Shown here piece after piece: positions 18,494 through 25,511 of a stretch of DNA of 39,337 bases (its first letter is position 1; each line of letters starts with the position of its first letter). The position numbers and the translations under genes were made by a program. The stretch comes from CAZMOK01 sp964567785 (GTDB taxonomy: Bacteria > Bacteroidota > Bacteroidia > Bacteroidales > JAGOPY01): assembly GCA_964567785.1 (NCBI GenBank), contig CAZMOK010000025.1:1-39337 (forward strand), written 5' to 3'. The notes under the pieces were generated by a model. It was not told the DNA's origin. It made no database searches and was given only the letters and a program-made list of their open reading frames with translations.

Positions 18494-18514
18494 TGTCTGC
18501 CTTATAATAATTTT

Positions 18515-18522
18515 TATTTTTG
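18515..18522 (+). promoter_or_regulatory. Candidate -7 element (TATTTTTG) just before lpxC-fabZ
   Basis: TATTTTTG is an exact TAnnTTTG match and lies only 7 bases before the ATG at 18530. If used, transcription would start about at the start codon, giving a leaderless or nearly leaderless mRNA. No clear -33 TTTG is at the right distance. It sits between lpxD and lpxC-fabZ. Confidence 0.45.
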
Positions 18523-18529
18523 CCCTTCG

Positions 18530-19951
18530 ATGAATGCAGAAAATCAGAAAACAATAGCAAAACCGGTATCCGTATCAGGTGCAGGCCTGCACACCGGAAA
18601 GCCGGTGAAGCTGACTTTCCGCCCGGCCCCGGCCGATCACGGCATCAAGTTCGTTCGCATCGACATTGAAGGGAATCCGGCAATTGATGCATCAGTAGAT
18701 TATGTTACAGAGACCGACAGGGGAACAAGCCTGAAAAATAATGGCGCCATTGTGCATACAACTGAACATGTTCTTGCAGCCGTTGCAGGGATGCAACTGG
18801 ATAACCTTCTTATTGAACTCGATCAGGAAGAGACCCCCATTATGGACGGAAGCTCCCGCTACTTCACCGAGGCGCTGGAAAAGGCAGGGACAGTGGAACA
18901 GGATGCCAGGAAAAAATACCTGGAACTTAAAGAGCCCGTATCTTACAGTGACCCGGAGAACCGGATCGAGATCGTAGCGATACCCAGTGACAAGTTCAAG
19001 GTCACAACCATGATCAATTTTGAGACAAAGGTACTTGGCACACAAAATGCAGTGCTAGAAAACATCAGCGATTTCAAGAAAGAAATAGCGCCGTGCAGGA
19101 CCTTTGTTTTTTTACACGAGCTCGAATTTCTGCTGCAGAACAAGCTGATCAGGGGAGGCGACCTGAGCAATGCCATAGTCTTTGTAAACAGGAAAGTTTC
19201 ACAGGAAGAGCTCGACAGGCTGGCAGGTGTATTCAATAAGCCAACAGTGAAGGTTAAGAGCGAAGGGATCCTGAACAACCTGGAGCTGCATTTCGACAAC
19301 GAGCCCGCAAGGCATAAGTTGCTGGATGTCGTGGGCGACCTGGCACTTCTGGGGGCACCCCTGAAAGCGCACATCATTGCCCGGAGGCCCGGGCACACGG
19401 CAAACACAAACCTTGCAAAAATAATTAAGCAACATATCATTAATGAAAGTAAGATGAGCAAGATCCCCCAGTATGATCCGAACAAGGAGCCTCTTATGGA
19501 CATCAACCATATAAAAAAAATATTACCCCACAGGCCTCCTTTCCTTTTGATCGATAAGGTCATAGAGATGACCGATGACAGGATTGTCGGGATAAAAAAT
19601 GTAACGATGAACGAAGGTTTCTTCGTTGGTCATTTTCCTGAGGAACCTGTGATGCCGGGAGTGCTGCAGGTTGAGGCAATGGCCCAGACCGGGGGCGTTC
19701 TTGTGCTGAGCTCTGTTCCAAACCCGGAAGATTACACTACGTTGTTCCTGAAAATAGAGAAAGTAAAATTCAGGCAGAGAGTTGTTCCGGGCGACACACT
19801 TATAATTGATGCCAAGCTATCAGGGCCTATAAGGCGGGGAATTTGCCAGATGAAAGGAACTGCTTACGTTGGTAACAAACCGGTTGTTGAAGCAGAACTT
19901 ACCGCATCAATAATAAAAAAAGGAAACAATAATATCGCAAAATCGAAGTAA
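18530..19951 (+). CDS. lpxC/fabZ: Bifunctional LpxC deacetylase / FabZ 3-hydroxyacyl-ACP dehydratase
   Basis: The fused protein has 473 residues. Residues 1 to about 310 are LpxC, the zinc deacetylase that commits UDP-3-O-acyl-GlcNAc to lipid A; residues about 320-473 are FabZ, which dehydrates 3-hydroxyacyl-ACP in fatty acid synthesis. LpxC residues seen: Glu79-His80 (HTTEHVLAAVAG), His262 and Asp266 (RHKLLDVVGDL), His289 (RRPGHTANTNLAK). FabZ residues seen: HRPPFLLIDKV and catalytic His368 and Glu382 (GHFPEEPVMPGVLQVEAMAQ). Both use the 3-hydroxyacyl-ACP pool, so the fusion ties competing branches into one chain. This fusion is known in Bacteroidota. The stop overlaps the lpxA start by one base (TAATG), implying coupled translation. 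Confidence 0.96.
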   Translation: MNAENQKTIAKPVSVSGAGLHTGKPVKLTFRPAPADHGIKFVRIDIEGNPAIDASVDYVTETDRGTSLKNNGAIVHTTEHVLAAVAGMQLDNLLIELDQEETPIMDGSSRYFTEALEKAGTVEQDARKKYLELKEPVSYSDPENRIEIVAIPSDKFKVTTMINFETKVLGTQNAVLENISDFKKEIAPCRTFVFLHELEFLLQNKLIRGGDLSNAIVFVNRKVSQEELDRLAGVFNKPTVKVKSEGILNNLELHFDNEPARHKLLDVVGDLALLGAPLKAHIIARRPGHTANTNLAKIIKQHIINESKMSKIPQYDPNKEPLMDINHIKKILPHRPPFLLIDKVIEMTDDRIVGIKNVTMNEGFFVGHFPEEPVMPGVLQVEAMAQTGGVLVLSSVPNPEDYTTLFLKIEKVKFRQRVVPGDTLIIDAKLSGPIRRGICQMKGTAYVGNKPVVEAELTASIIKKGNNNIAKSK

Positions 19952-20751
19952 TGAACCAACCGCTTGCATACGTACACCCACAGGCCAAAGTCGCAAATAA
20001 TGTCGTTATTGAACCTTTTGTCACCATTGAAAAAAACGTGGTGATCGAAGAAAACACCTGGATCGGGCATCACGTAACCATAATGGAAGGTGCTCATATA
20101 GGCAGGAATTGTCGTATTTTTCCCGGTGCCGTTATTTCAGCCATTCCCCAGGACCTTAAATTCGACGGTGAAGAAACTGCCGTAAAGGTAGGAAACAACA
20201 CCACCATAAGGGAATTTGTGACTATTAACAGGGGCACGAAGGCCAACCAGGAAACGGTTATCGGCGACAAATGCCTCCTGATGGCATATGTTCACGTTGC
20301 TCACGACTGTATTATCGGTAATAATGTAATACTTGCAAATGCAGCTACCCTTGGCGGACATATTGAAATAGGCGACTGGGCGATAATAGGGGGCCTTGCT
20401 GCCATTCACCAGTTTGTAAAGATCGGTCCGCACGCATTTATTTCCGGAGGAGGGATGGCCAGGAAAGATATTCCGCCCTTCACCAAGGCCGGTCGTGAAC
20501 CGCTTTCATATGTGGGTGTCAATTCTATCGGATTGAGGCGAAGGGGTTACACCAACGAACAAATAAACCAGATCCAGGATATCTACCGTATCATTTATGT
20601 TAAAGGCTATAATGTTACCAAGGCTGTCAGCATAATTGAAGCCGATGTGCCTGCAACCCCTGAAAGGGATGAGATCCTGGCTTTCATCTCAAAATCGACC
20701 CGGGGCATAATGAAAGGATATACCGGCTTATACAGCAAAGACAAAGGCTGA
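19951..20751 (+). CDS. lpxA: UDP-N-acetylglucosamine acyltransferase LpxA
   Basis: LpxA moves a 3-hydroxyacyl chain from ACP to UDP-GlcNAc, the first lipid A step, in the cytoplasm. The 266-residue protein is a left-handed beta-helix of hexapeptide repeats (AYVHPQAKVANNVVIEPF), with the catalytic His118 in YVHVAHDCIIGNNVILAN and GGLAAIHQFVKIGPHAFISGGG, then a C-terminal helical domain (YTNEQINQIQDIYRIIYVKG). The length is normal. Its start overlaps the lpxC-fabZ stop by one base. It ends the lipid A run. Confidence 0.97.
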   Translation: MNQPLAYVHPQAKVANNVVIEPFVTIEKNVVIEENTWIGHHVTIMEGAHIGRNCRIFPGAVISAIPQDLKFDGEETAVKVGNNTTIREFVTINRGTKANQETVIGDKCLLMAYVHVAHDCIIGNNVILANAATLGGHIEIGDWAIIGGLAAIHQFVKIGPHAFISGGGMARKDIPPFTKAGREPLSYVGVNSIGLRRRGYTNEQINQIQDIYRIIYVKGYNVTKAVSIIEADVPATPERDEILAFISKSTRGIMKGYTGLYSKDKG

Positions 20752-20801
20752 TAATTATCCTCTTTTCCTGTTTCTTTTTTTTAAAGGTATTCCGGGGTAT
20801 T

Positions 20802-20833
20802 TTTGCCTCCTACATCATTTTGCAATATCTTTG
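20802..20833 (+). promoter_or_regulatory. Strong Bacteroidota-type promoter for the peptidase-like lipoprotein
   Basis: TTTG at 20802-20805 and TATCTTTG at 20826-20833 are separated by exactly 20 bases, a full -33/-7 match. A second TATTTTTG at 20798-20805 overlaps the -33 and might serve as an alternative -7. Transcription would start near 20840, about 50 bases before ATG 20889, which makes the lipoprotein independent of the lipid A run. Confidence 0.65.
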
Positions 20834-20888
20834 ATTCAAGCAAAATAAAGCGAGCACATCACGGGTTATGTTATCCTTTACTGTTGAT

Positions 20889-22355
20889 ATGAAGCAGGAG
20901 ATCATTCCATTAATTATTTCGGTAATGCTTTTTGCATCTATTTCAGGTTGCGGGTATCTCCAGGTAAACCCGCCCCCGGATGTAGGGATTGAAGACAAGG
21001 AAAATGTGAGAGCCAGCTGGCAGGCAGCAGCCGCTAACATGCTTGCTACTGCAGGATACGGAGAAGGAGAAAATATACAGGCCCGTGCCGATGCAATATT
21101 TGGCCAGATCAACCGGCATTTCGGCAGTAAACTAACGGGCTGGACAGATGCCGGGCTGGAATGGTGGCTATCATCAGAGCATAACAAATGGTCGGAAAAC
21201 CCTTATAAAATAGTCAATGTTATAGGGAACAAGCAACAAAAAGAGCCATTGGCCAGTCAAAAGTTGCCGGAGATGCTCGGCAGGCAGGCCAGGAACGCCC
21301 ACATACAGGCAGTGTCACTTTCATGGCCCCCTGTTATCGAGGGTGACAAGGCCTCAGGAGGCCATGTACTGAATTATATCGGCGACAGCCAGAAAAAGAA
21401 CAAAGTAAGTGATAACCCGAGCCACATAAGGGTATCCGATCCCCTCAGAAATACCGGGGGATCTATCCAGACATATCCTTACGACCGTTTCGATGCGCCT
21501 AACCAACAAGGCCTTAACAGCGGCAACGGCTGGTATTTTGCTTACGATCCCAACCATCCCTTTATTAAGAATGTTGTCATACTAAGTCCTGTAGATAATC
21601 CGATGGATGTAAAAAAAGCTTCCACCAACCTTTCTTCATACATGGTAAAACAGCCCGACCCTGAAGATGCCGCTGCATTCAGGTTTATCTGTGAATCAGA
21701 CTCTGCTATCCTCGATTACGAGATATTCATGGACAGGGAAACAAGGAAGGACCCTGAATTATTCGAAAAGATCTCGACCGACAGTATGATCTCAGTAAAC
21801 TGGACCCTGGCAGGCAGGAAATCCTCCGACGGCGAATCGCTTACTATATCAACGGAGATGGCACTTCCTGCCATCCATAAAATGGCCTACAGGGATATTT
21901 ATTTCAGATTCGGAAAGAATAACCTCCTTGAAGCAGCTCCTGACATTTGCTGGCAAATAGAATTCTCTGAAATTAAAAATGTACGCCTGGCAAATATAAC
22001 GGGCGGGTATATAGTAGGAAGCGTTGAAGTGATAAAGCTCGATTCTGTTATCAATAACAAGGAAAACTTTGCTGAACTGCGTTTCTTTACCCGTTATGAC
22101 ATCAATGAATCCCTGTTGTACCACAAGCTCATTCTTTGCGGGGAAAAAGGCTACAGAACAGGTAAAGTAAGGCTGGGTAACAGTTTCGGTAAACCAACCA
22201 TCGAAGAGCTATGGAACTTCGATAACTGGATGACCACTTTCAACAGGGACGAAGAGCTTTCTGACACCCTTGTATACCGGCTCAACTGGGAGGGAAAAAT
22301 ACTTTATCCCGAAGGGGAAGATTACCGCAAAAGAAATTCCGATCCGGAAAATTAA
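20889..22355 (+). CDS. Lipoprotein with cysteine-peptidase-like (IdeS/C39-like) domain, nucleophile position Ser
   Basis: The 488-residue protein begins at ATG 20889 with MKQEIIPLIISVMLFASISG followed by lipidation Cys21; ATG 20868 would add seven residues. Residues about 37-210 resemble secreted papain-fold peptidases of the IdeS/Mac type: RASWQAAAANMLATAGYG (where families have Cys-Trp), GWTDAGLEWWLSS, GGHVLNYIGD (candidate catalytic His159) and RVSDPLRNTGG. The position expected to be catalytic Cys is Ser43 (codon AGC, 21015-21017). The C-terminal half (about 240-488) is beta-rich with no family I recognise. It may be a pseudo-peptidase or binding protein, or a serine-nucleophile variant. 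It lies on the outer membrane or periplasmic face. Family assignment rests on motif resemblance only. Confidence 0.6.
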   Translation: MKQEIIPLIISVMLFASISGCGYLQVNPPPDVGIEDKENVRASWQAAAANMLATAGYGEGENIQARADAIFGQINRHFGSKLTGWTDAGLEWWLSSEHNKWSENPYKIVNVIGNKQQKEPLASQKLPEMLGRQARNAHIQAVSLSWPPVIEGDKASGGHVLNYIGDSQKKNKVSDNPSHIRVSDPLRNTGGSIQTYPYDRFDAPNQQGLNSGNGWYFAYDPNHPFIKNVVILSPVDNPMDVKKASTNLSSYMVKQPDPEDAAAFRFICESDSAILDYEIFMDRETRKDPELFEKISTDSMISVNWTLAGRKSSDGESLTISTEMALPAIHKMAYRDIYFRFGKNNLLEAAPDICWQIEFSEIKNVRLANITGGYIVGSVEVIKLDSVINNKENFAELRFFTRYDINESLLYHKLILCGEKGYRTGKVRLGNSFGKPTIEELWNFDNWMTTFNRDEELSDTLVYRLNWEGKILYPEGEDYRKRNSDPEN

Positions 22356-22384
22356 AAAACCGGCACATTGTGAAATGCACCGGT
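22354..22384 (-). terminator. Hairpin terminator for the cytochrome/rhodanese operon
   Basis: ACCGG (22359-22363) pairs with CCGGT (22380-22384) and the inner CATT (22366-22369) with AATG (22374-22377), closed by a GTGA loop, with a 2x2 internal mismatch. On the minus strand the stem is followed by a run of T (positions 22358 down to 22354). It sits just after the rhodanese gene end and also between converging genes. It looks like a rho-independent terminator on the minus strand. Confidence 0.55.
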
Positions 22385-22411
22385 CTCTGCTATGTTTCCT
22401 GAATTATACAG

Positions 22412-22945
22412 TTAGCAACCACCCTCCTCTTTGTGCGGGACAGCATGAAGGTCTTCAAGTTTTTTTTCATATTCGAGCGGGTAGGTGAGCTCCCATTTCT
22501 TCCATCCCCCCTGCAGGTTCTTTATGTTGGTATAGCCAAGTTCCTGTAAAGTCTTGGCTGCAAGAACACCCCTTTTCCCCTTCTTACAATAAACAACTAT
22601 CAACTCGTCCTTTTCGGGGCGGTACAGGAATTCACTTTCCCAGAATTCATCCTTTGCGATGTTAAATGGCAGTAACCCTGAAGGGATATTTACAGATCCG
22701 GGTATAAAGCCGAAATTATGTTCACCGGGTTCCCTCACATCCACCAGTGTGAAGAGCTCCCCATCGTCAAAATAGGACTTTAATTCCTCGACAGTTATTT
22801 CGGAAACATACTTAGAAGCTTCTTTGATCATTTCATCCACATTCGAGTATGTATCCATTTTGGAACAGCTATTGCACAATATAAGCGGCAATACGCCCAT
22901 CAGAAATAAAACCGATATTCTTTTCATGGTCATATGACTTTTCAT
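22412..22945 (-). CDS. Rhodanese-domain lipoprotein
   Basis: This protein is up to 177 residues. Three possible starts (22945, 22933, 22927) exist; the best signal sequence begins at MKRISVLFLMGVLPLILC (22927) with a candidate lipidation Cys in CNSC. The rhodanese domain has VDVREPGEHNFGFIPGSVNI and the active-site loop YCKKGKRG, with catalytic Cys, then ELGYTNIKNLQGGWKKWE. Rhodaneses carry persulfide sulfur; an exported one beside an OTR-family cytochrome fits periplasmic sulfur chemistry such as handling sulfane sulfur from polythionates, but this is an inference. The C-terminus ends EEGGC, an extra Cys of unknown meaning. It starts 2 bases after the cytochrome b gene, so it is in the same operon. 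Confidence 0.88.
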   Translation of the reverse strand: MKSHMTMKRISVLFLMGVLPLILCNSCSKMDTYSNVDEMIKEASKYVSEITVEELKSYFDDGELFTLVDVREPGEHNFGFIPGSVNIPSGLLPFNIAKDEFWESEFLYRPEKDELIVVYCKKGKRGVLAAKTLQELGYTNIKNLQGGWKKWELTYPLEYEKKLEDLHAVPHKEEGGC

Positions 22946-22947
22946 TT

Positions 22948-23712
22948 TTAATCTTCCTTAATAGTGACTTCTTTTTTCTTTTTATTATTGACCGGTATTT
23001 CTTCCGGTCTTTCTATCTGTAATTCCTCAACCTTCACCTTCTTTTCGGGATGTCCCTTAACAGGCCTGATCCTTAGCTCGGTTTCCCTCATGGCATCTTT
23101 CTTGATCTCTTCCACTTCCTCGTCATCCATGATCTCCCAGCCTGTAATCATGGCCCTCATGTTTGAGGTGACTGTACGTCCGGTAGTGATAAGGTACAGG
23201 TGGAGCAGCACGAAAGCAACCAGCAGGTAAGCGGCAAGGGTATGAATTACGGCAACCGATTCAAGACTGTCGAGCTCAATGCCCGGCACGGGGTAATGAA
23301 AATACATATAGAGAACTCCTGACACAACTATTACAGGTATAATGACCACCTTCAGCCCGAAGTAGGCCAGTCGCTGGAGGGGGTTAAGCTTCGCTCCAAG
23401 CTTTTTCTTTGTAGGATGTGGGGCATTCCTGAAGATGCCTGTCAGGTAAAAGTCGATCTGGGCCCTGAGATTTTTACGGGTAGGCAAATAGTTCCGCCAC
23501 TCATCAGTAGTAAGGTGCCAGAAAATGGCAAAAACTATAAGGACCAGGAAGGCCCACGCAGCGATGTTGTGGACTTTCACGGAGGTTTCATATCCAATGA
23601 AATTTGTCGATCCGTGGATCTCAAAGCCTGTGACTATGAGTGTGAAGATCAGTAGCGTTTGCGACCAGTGCCAGAACCTTTCAAATCTTTTGTAGAGATA
23701 TACTTTTTTCAT
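22948..23712 (-). CDS. Cytochrome b/b6-type membrane subunit (formate dehydrogenase gamma/thiosulfate reductase-like)
   Basis: The 254-residue membrane protein likely carries b-type hemes and passes electrons from the quinol pool to the octaheme cytochrome encoded upstream. ATG 23712 gives MKKVYLYKRFERFWHWSQT and overlaps the octaheme gene stop as ATGA. Four membrane segments are visible: SQTLLIFTLIVTGFEI, IAAWAFLVLIVFAIFWHL, VVIIPVIVVSGVLYMYFH and TLAAYLLVAFVLLHLYLIT. Candidate heme-ligand His lie in WHWSQ, KVHNIAAW, AVIHTLAAY and LLHLYL. A charged, Lys/Glu-rich cytoplasmic tail of about 60 residues follows the last segment. The exact subfamily is uncertain. Confidence 0.85.
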   Translation of the reverse strand: MKKVYLYKRFERFWHWSQTLLIFTLIVTGFEIHGSTNFIGYETSVKVHNIAAWAFLVLIVFAIFWHLTTDEWRNYLPTRKNLRAQIDFYLTGIFRNAPHPTKKKLGAKLNPLQRLAYFGLKVVIIPVIVVSGVLYMYFHYPVPGIELDSLESVAVIHTLAAYLLVAFVLLHLYLITTGRTVTSNMRAMITGWEIMDDEEVEEIKKDAMRETELRIRPVKGHPEKKVKVEELQIERPEEIPVNNKKKKEVTIKED

Positions 23713-25325
23713 TTTTTTTGCCCTCCTTCTGTTAACTGACTGATAGCACAATTCTTTCTGAATATAACCCGGCAGATCCCGTGGAACATGATCCCGAGCA
23801 ATACCAGGAAGATTATGGTAATACCTGCAAACTCGACGGTGGCATTATAGTCACGGCCGGGGAGGTAGAAATCGTTGAGGGATGCCAGTCGACCGCCTTC
23901 ACGGGTGTGGCAGTCTACGCATTTCAACGATTCTGAGGCGGGGGCTACCTGGTGGTTCAGTGGCCAGTACATTTCTGTTTCAACAAAACCGTAACTGCCG
24001 CTATAGGGTAATCCCAGGTATTCCATCCCTTCACGGCAGGCACGGTCCCATTCGAAATCCTTCCAGTAAGCACCGTTGCCCGCTTCTTTGTCCCACAGCT
24101 TAGGCTGGATCAACGTTTTATATTCAGTATCGTATATCTGTTTGCCCCTGTGTACTTTCACGGGCCATATTTTCGACGGATGGCTGGTTTTCTGAAAACG
24201 CCCCTTATCACGGTAAGCCCCGTCGAGGCTGTTCATCTGCACGGGAGTAGTATCTATCTTATCAGTAATAAGCTGGTGGTCGGCAATGCCATTGAACCAG
24301 TAATATTCAGGAATAACATTGTTGTCGTAAACAAAATTTCCTTTGATAGAGAGATAGTTGTGGTTTCCATCTGCATCGTACTCATGGATCTGGCTGCCGT
24401 CGTCGTTAAGCCTGCCTGAGGTTGACCAGTCCCAGATCATCTTTGTACCATTTGCCTTTGCATAGTAGGGAATATGGCAGGTCTGGCAGGCAACACGTAA
24501 ATTGTGTTCATTCAGTATCTTCTCTTTATGGGGTTCACTCGTATGACAATATTCGCAGGTGGCCCTGTTAATGTTTTCTGAGGACAATGCATAGAGTTTT
24601 CCTGCCATCTGGTGTTTTTCGGTAACATGGCAATCAACGCAACTCATATCCTCACCTTCGGTGGTCATATGGACATCCACGTGCCTGCTGCAATCGAGCA
24701 TAGCCTCATCCAGGTCGCCGTGCTTTACGTTATTTCCTCCGCCGCCCCAGAAATGGCATACGCCGCAATTTTCCCTGCCCGGTGAACCAACGTTCCTGGC
24801 AACAAAACTGAGGTCGACCGACTCTTTCGGGTATCCTGCCATACCCTTCCCCTTCTCGTAGGTCCCGGTATTGTCATGGCATACGAGGCAGTCAATATTA
24901 ATTTCCTCTCCGAAATCGAAGCTTTTATCCTTCCATCCATAACCAATGTGGCAACGGGTGCAGGTCCCTTCGCTTCCCGACACTCCTATGCAAAAATTAT
25001 TCAGAATATTCTTTTTCCCGAGCGGTACAATGCCTCTTCCCTCAATCTCCTCCTCCCTTTGCCATTTCCAGTGGGCAGTGGCCATCACCTCCTCCCCTCT
25101 CCCGGTATGGCACGAAAGGCAGGCTGCAGTGACCTTGTGAGCGTCGGTGAATGATCTTTGCAGAATTTCGAACTCTGAATGATCAACCGAGGGTGTGGTG
25201 TTCCTGTCGGCTTTCATCAAATAGTTCATCATAGGAAAATCGATCTTCTTTTTATCTTCCTCTCCTTCTGCAAAAACCATTGCCGGTAAGGCAAGAATCA
25301 CCAACGATAGCAATAGTTTTCTCAT
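23709..25325 (-). CDS. Octaheme c-type cytochrome, tetrathionate reductase (OTR) family
   Basis: The 538-residue protein has a signal peptide (MRKLLLSLVILALPAMVFAE) and eight CXXCH heme motifs, at Cys69, 122, 146, 187, 229, 257, 280 and 469, then a C-terminal membrane segment (EFAGITIIFLVLLGIMFHGI). The heme arrangement and the block CHFWGGGGNNVKHGDLD after the fourth motif match the octaheme tetrathionate reductase family; Lys201 in that block is a candidate for the unusual Lys ligand of the active-site heme known in Shewanella OTR, which in vitro reduces tetrathionate, nitrite and hydroxylamine. The true substrate here cannot be read. It acts in the periplasm, anchored to the inner membrane. 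It overlaps the cytochrome b gene by four bases (ATGA). Confidence 0.92.
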   Translation of the reverse strand: MRKLLLSLVILALPAMVFAEGEEDKKKIDFPMMNYLMKADRNTTPSVDHSEFEILQRSFTDAHKVTAACLSCHTGRGEEVMATAHWKWQREEEIEGRGIVPLGKKNILNNFCIGVSGSEGTCTRCHIGYGWKDKSFDFGEEINIDCLVCHDNTGTYEKGKGMAGYPKESVDLSFVARNVGSPGRENCGVCHFWGGGGNNVKHGDLDEAMLDCSRHVDVHMTTEGEDMSCVDCHVTEKHQMAGKLYALSSENINRATCEYCHTSEPHKEKILNEHNLRVACQTCHIPYYAKANGTKMIWDWSTSGRLNDDGSQIHEYDADGNHNYLSIKGNFVYDNNVIPEYYWFNGIADHQLITDKIDTTPVQMNSLDGAYRDKGRFQKTSHPSKIWPVKVHRGKQIYDTEYKTLIQPKLWDKEAGNGAYWKDFEWDRACREGMEYLGLPYSGSYGFVETEMYWPLNHQVAPASESLKCVDCHTREGGRLASLNDFYLPGRDYNATVEFAGITIIFLVLLGIMFHGICRVIFRKNCAISQLTEGGQKK

Positions 25326-25428
25326 AGTTCTTCAAGTTTTGTGAAATGCAATTATTTACTGTTACTAAATTAACAATAGACATAAAACCGGATCATGACC
25401 CCCATATGACATTCAGCTTAAAAAAACA

Positions 25429-25440
25429 TGACATGCGTCA
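25429..25440. promoter_or_regulatory. Candidate Crp/Fnr-type operator (TGAC-N4-GTCA)
   Basis: TGACATGCGTCA has arms TGAC and GTCA spaced by four bases, the spacing of FNR-family sites. It lies in the 186-base gap between the cytochrome operon (start 25325) and the Crp/Fnr gene (start 25512). Further TGAC copies are at 25396 and 25407 and GTCA at 25452. An outer 8-base inverted repeat (ATGACATT 25406-25413, AATGTCAT 25449-25456) flanks it. Confidence 0.5.
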
Positions 25441-25481
25441 ACTTTCAAAATGTCATTTACAGTCTTATAGTGATTAATTGT

Positions 25482-25489
25482 TAAATTTG
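25482..25489 (+). promoter_or_regulatory. Candidate -7 element (TAAATTTG) for the Crp/Fnr gene
   Basis: TAAATTTG is an exact TAnnTTTG match, 22 bases before ATG 25512. No good -33 TTTG is found, which fits an activated promoter. The TGAC-N4-GTCA palindrome centre is about 60 bases upstream of the expected transcription start. A five-codon reading (ATG 25502 to TGA 25517-25519) overlaps the start of the main gene. Confidence 0.45.
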
Positions 25490-25511
25490 TCTTCTGCTCA
25501 AATGAAGAACG

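Noticed and set aside
18943..19563. Long open frame (206 codons) on the minus strand inside lpxC-fabZ
   Set aside because: It lies antisense within a gene whose active-site residues are all in place, and its translation has no recognisable motif.
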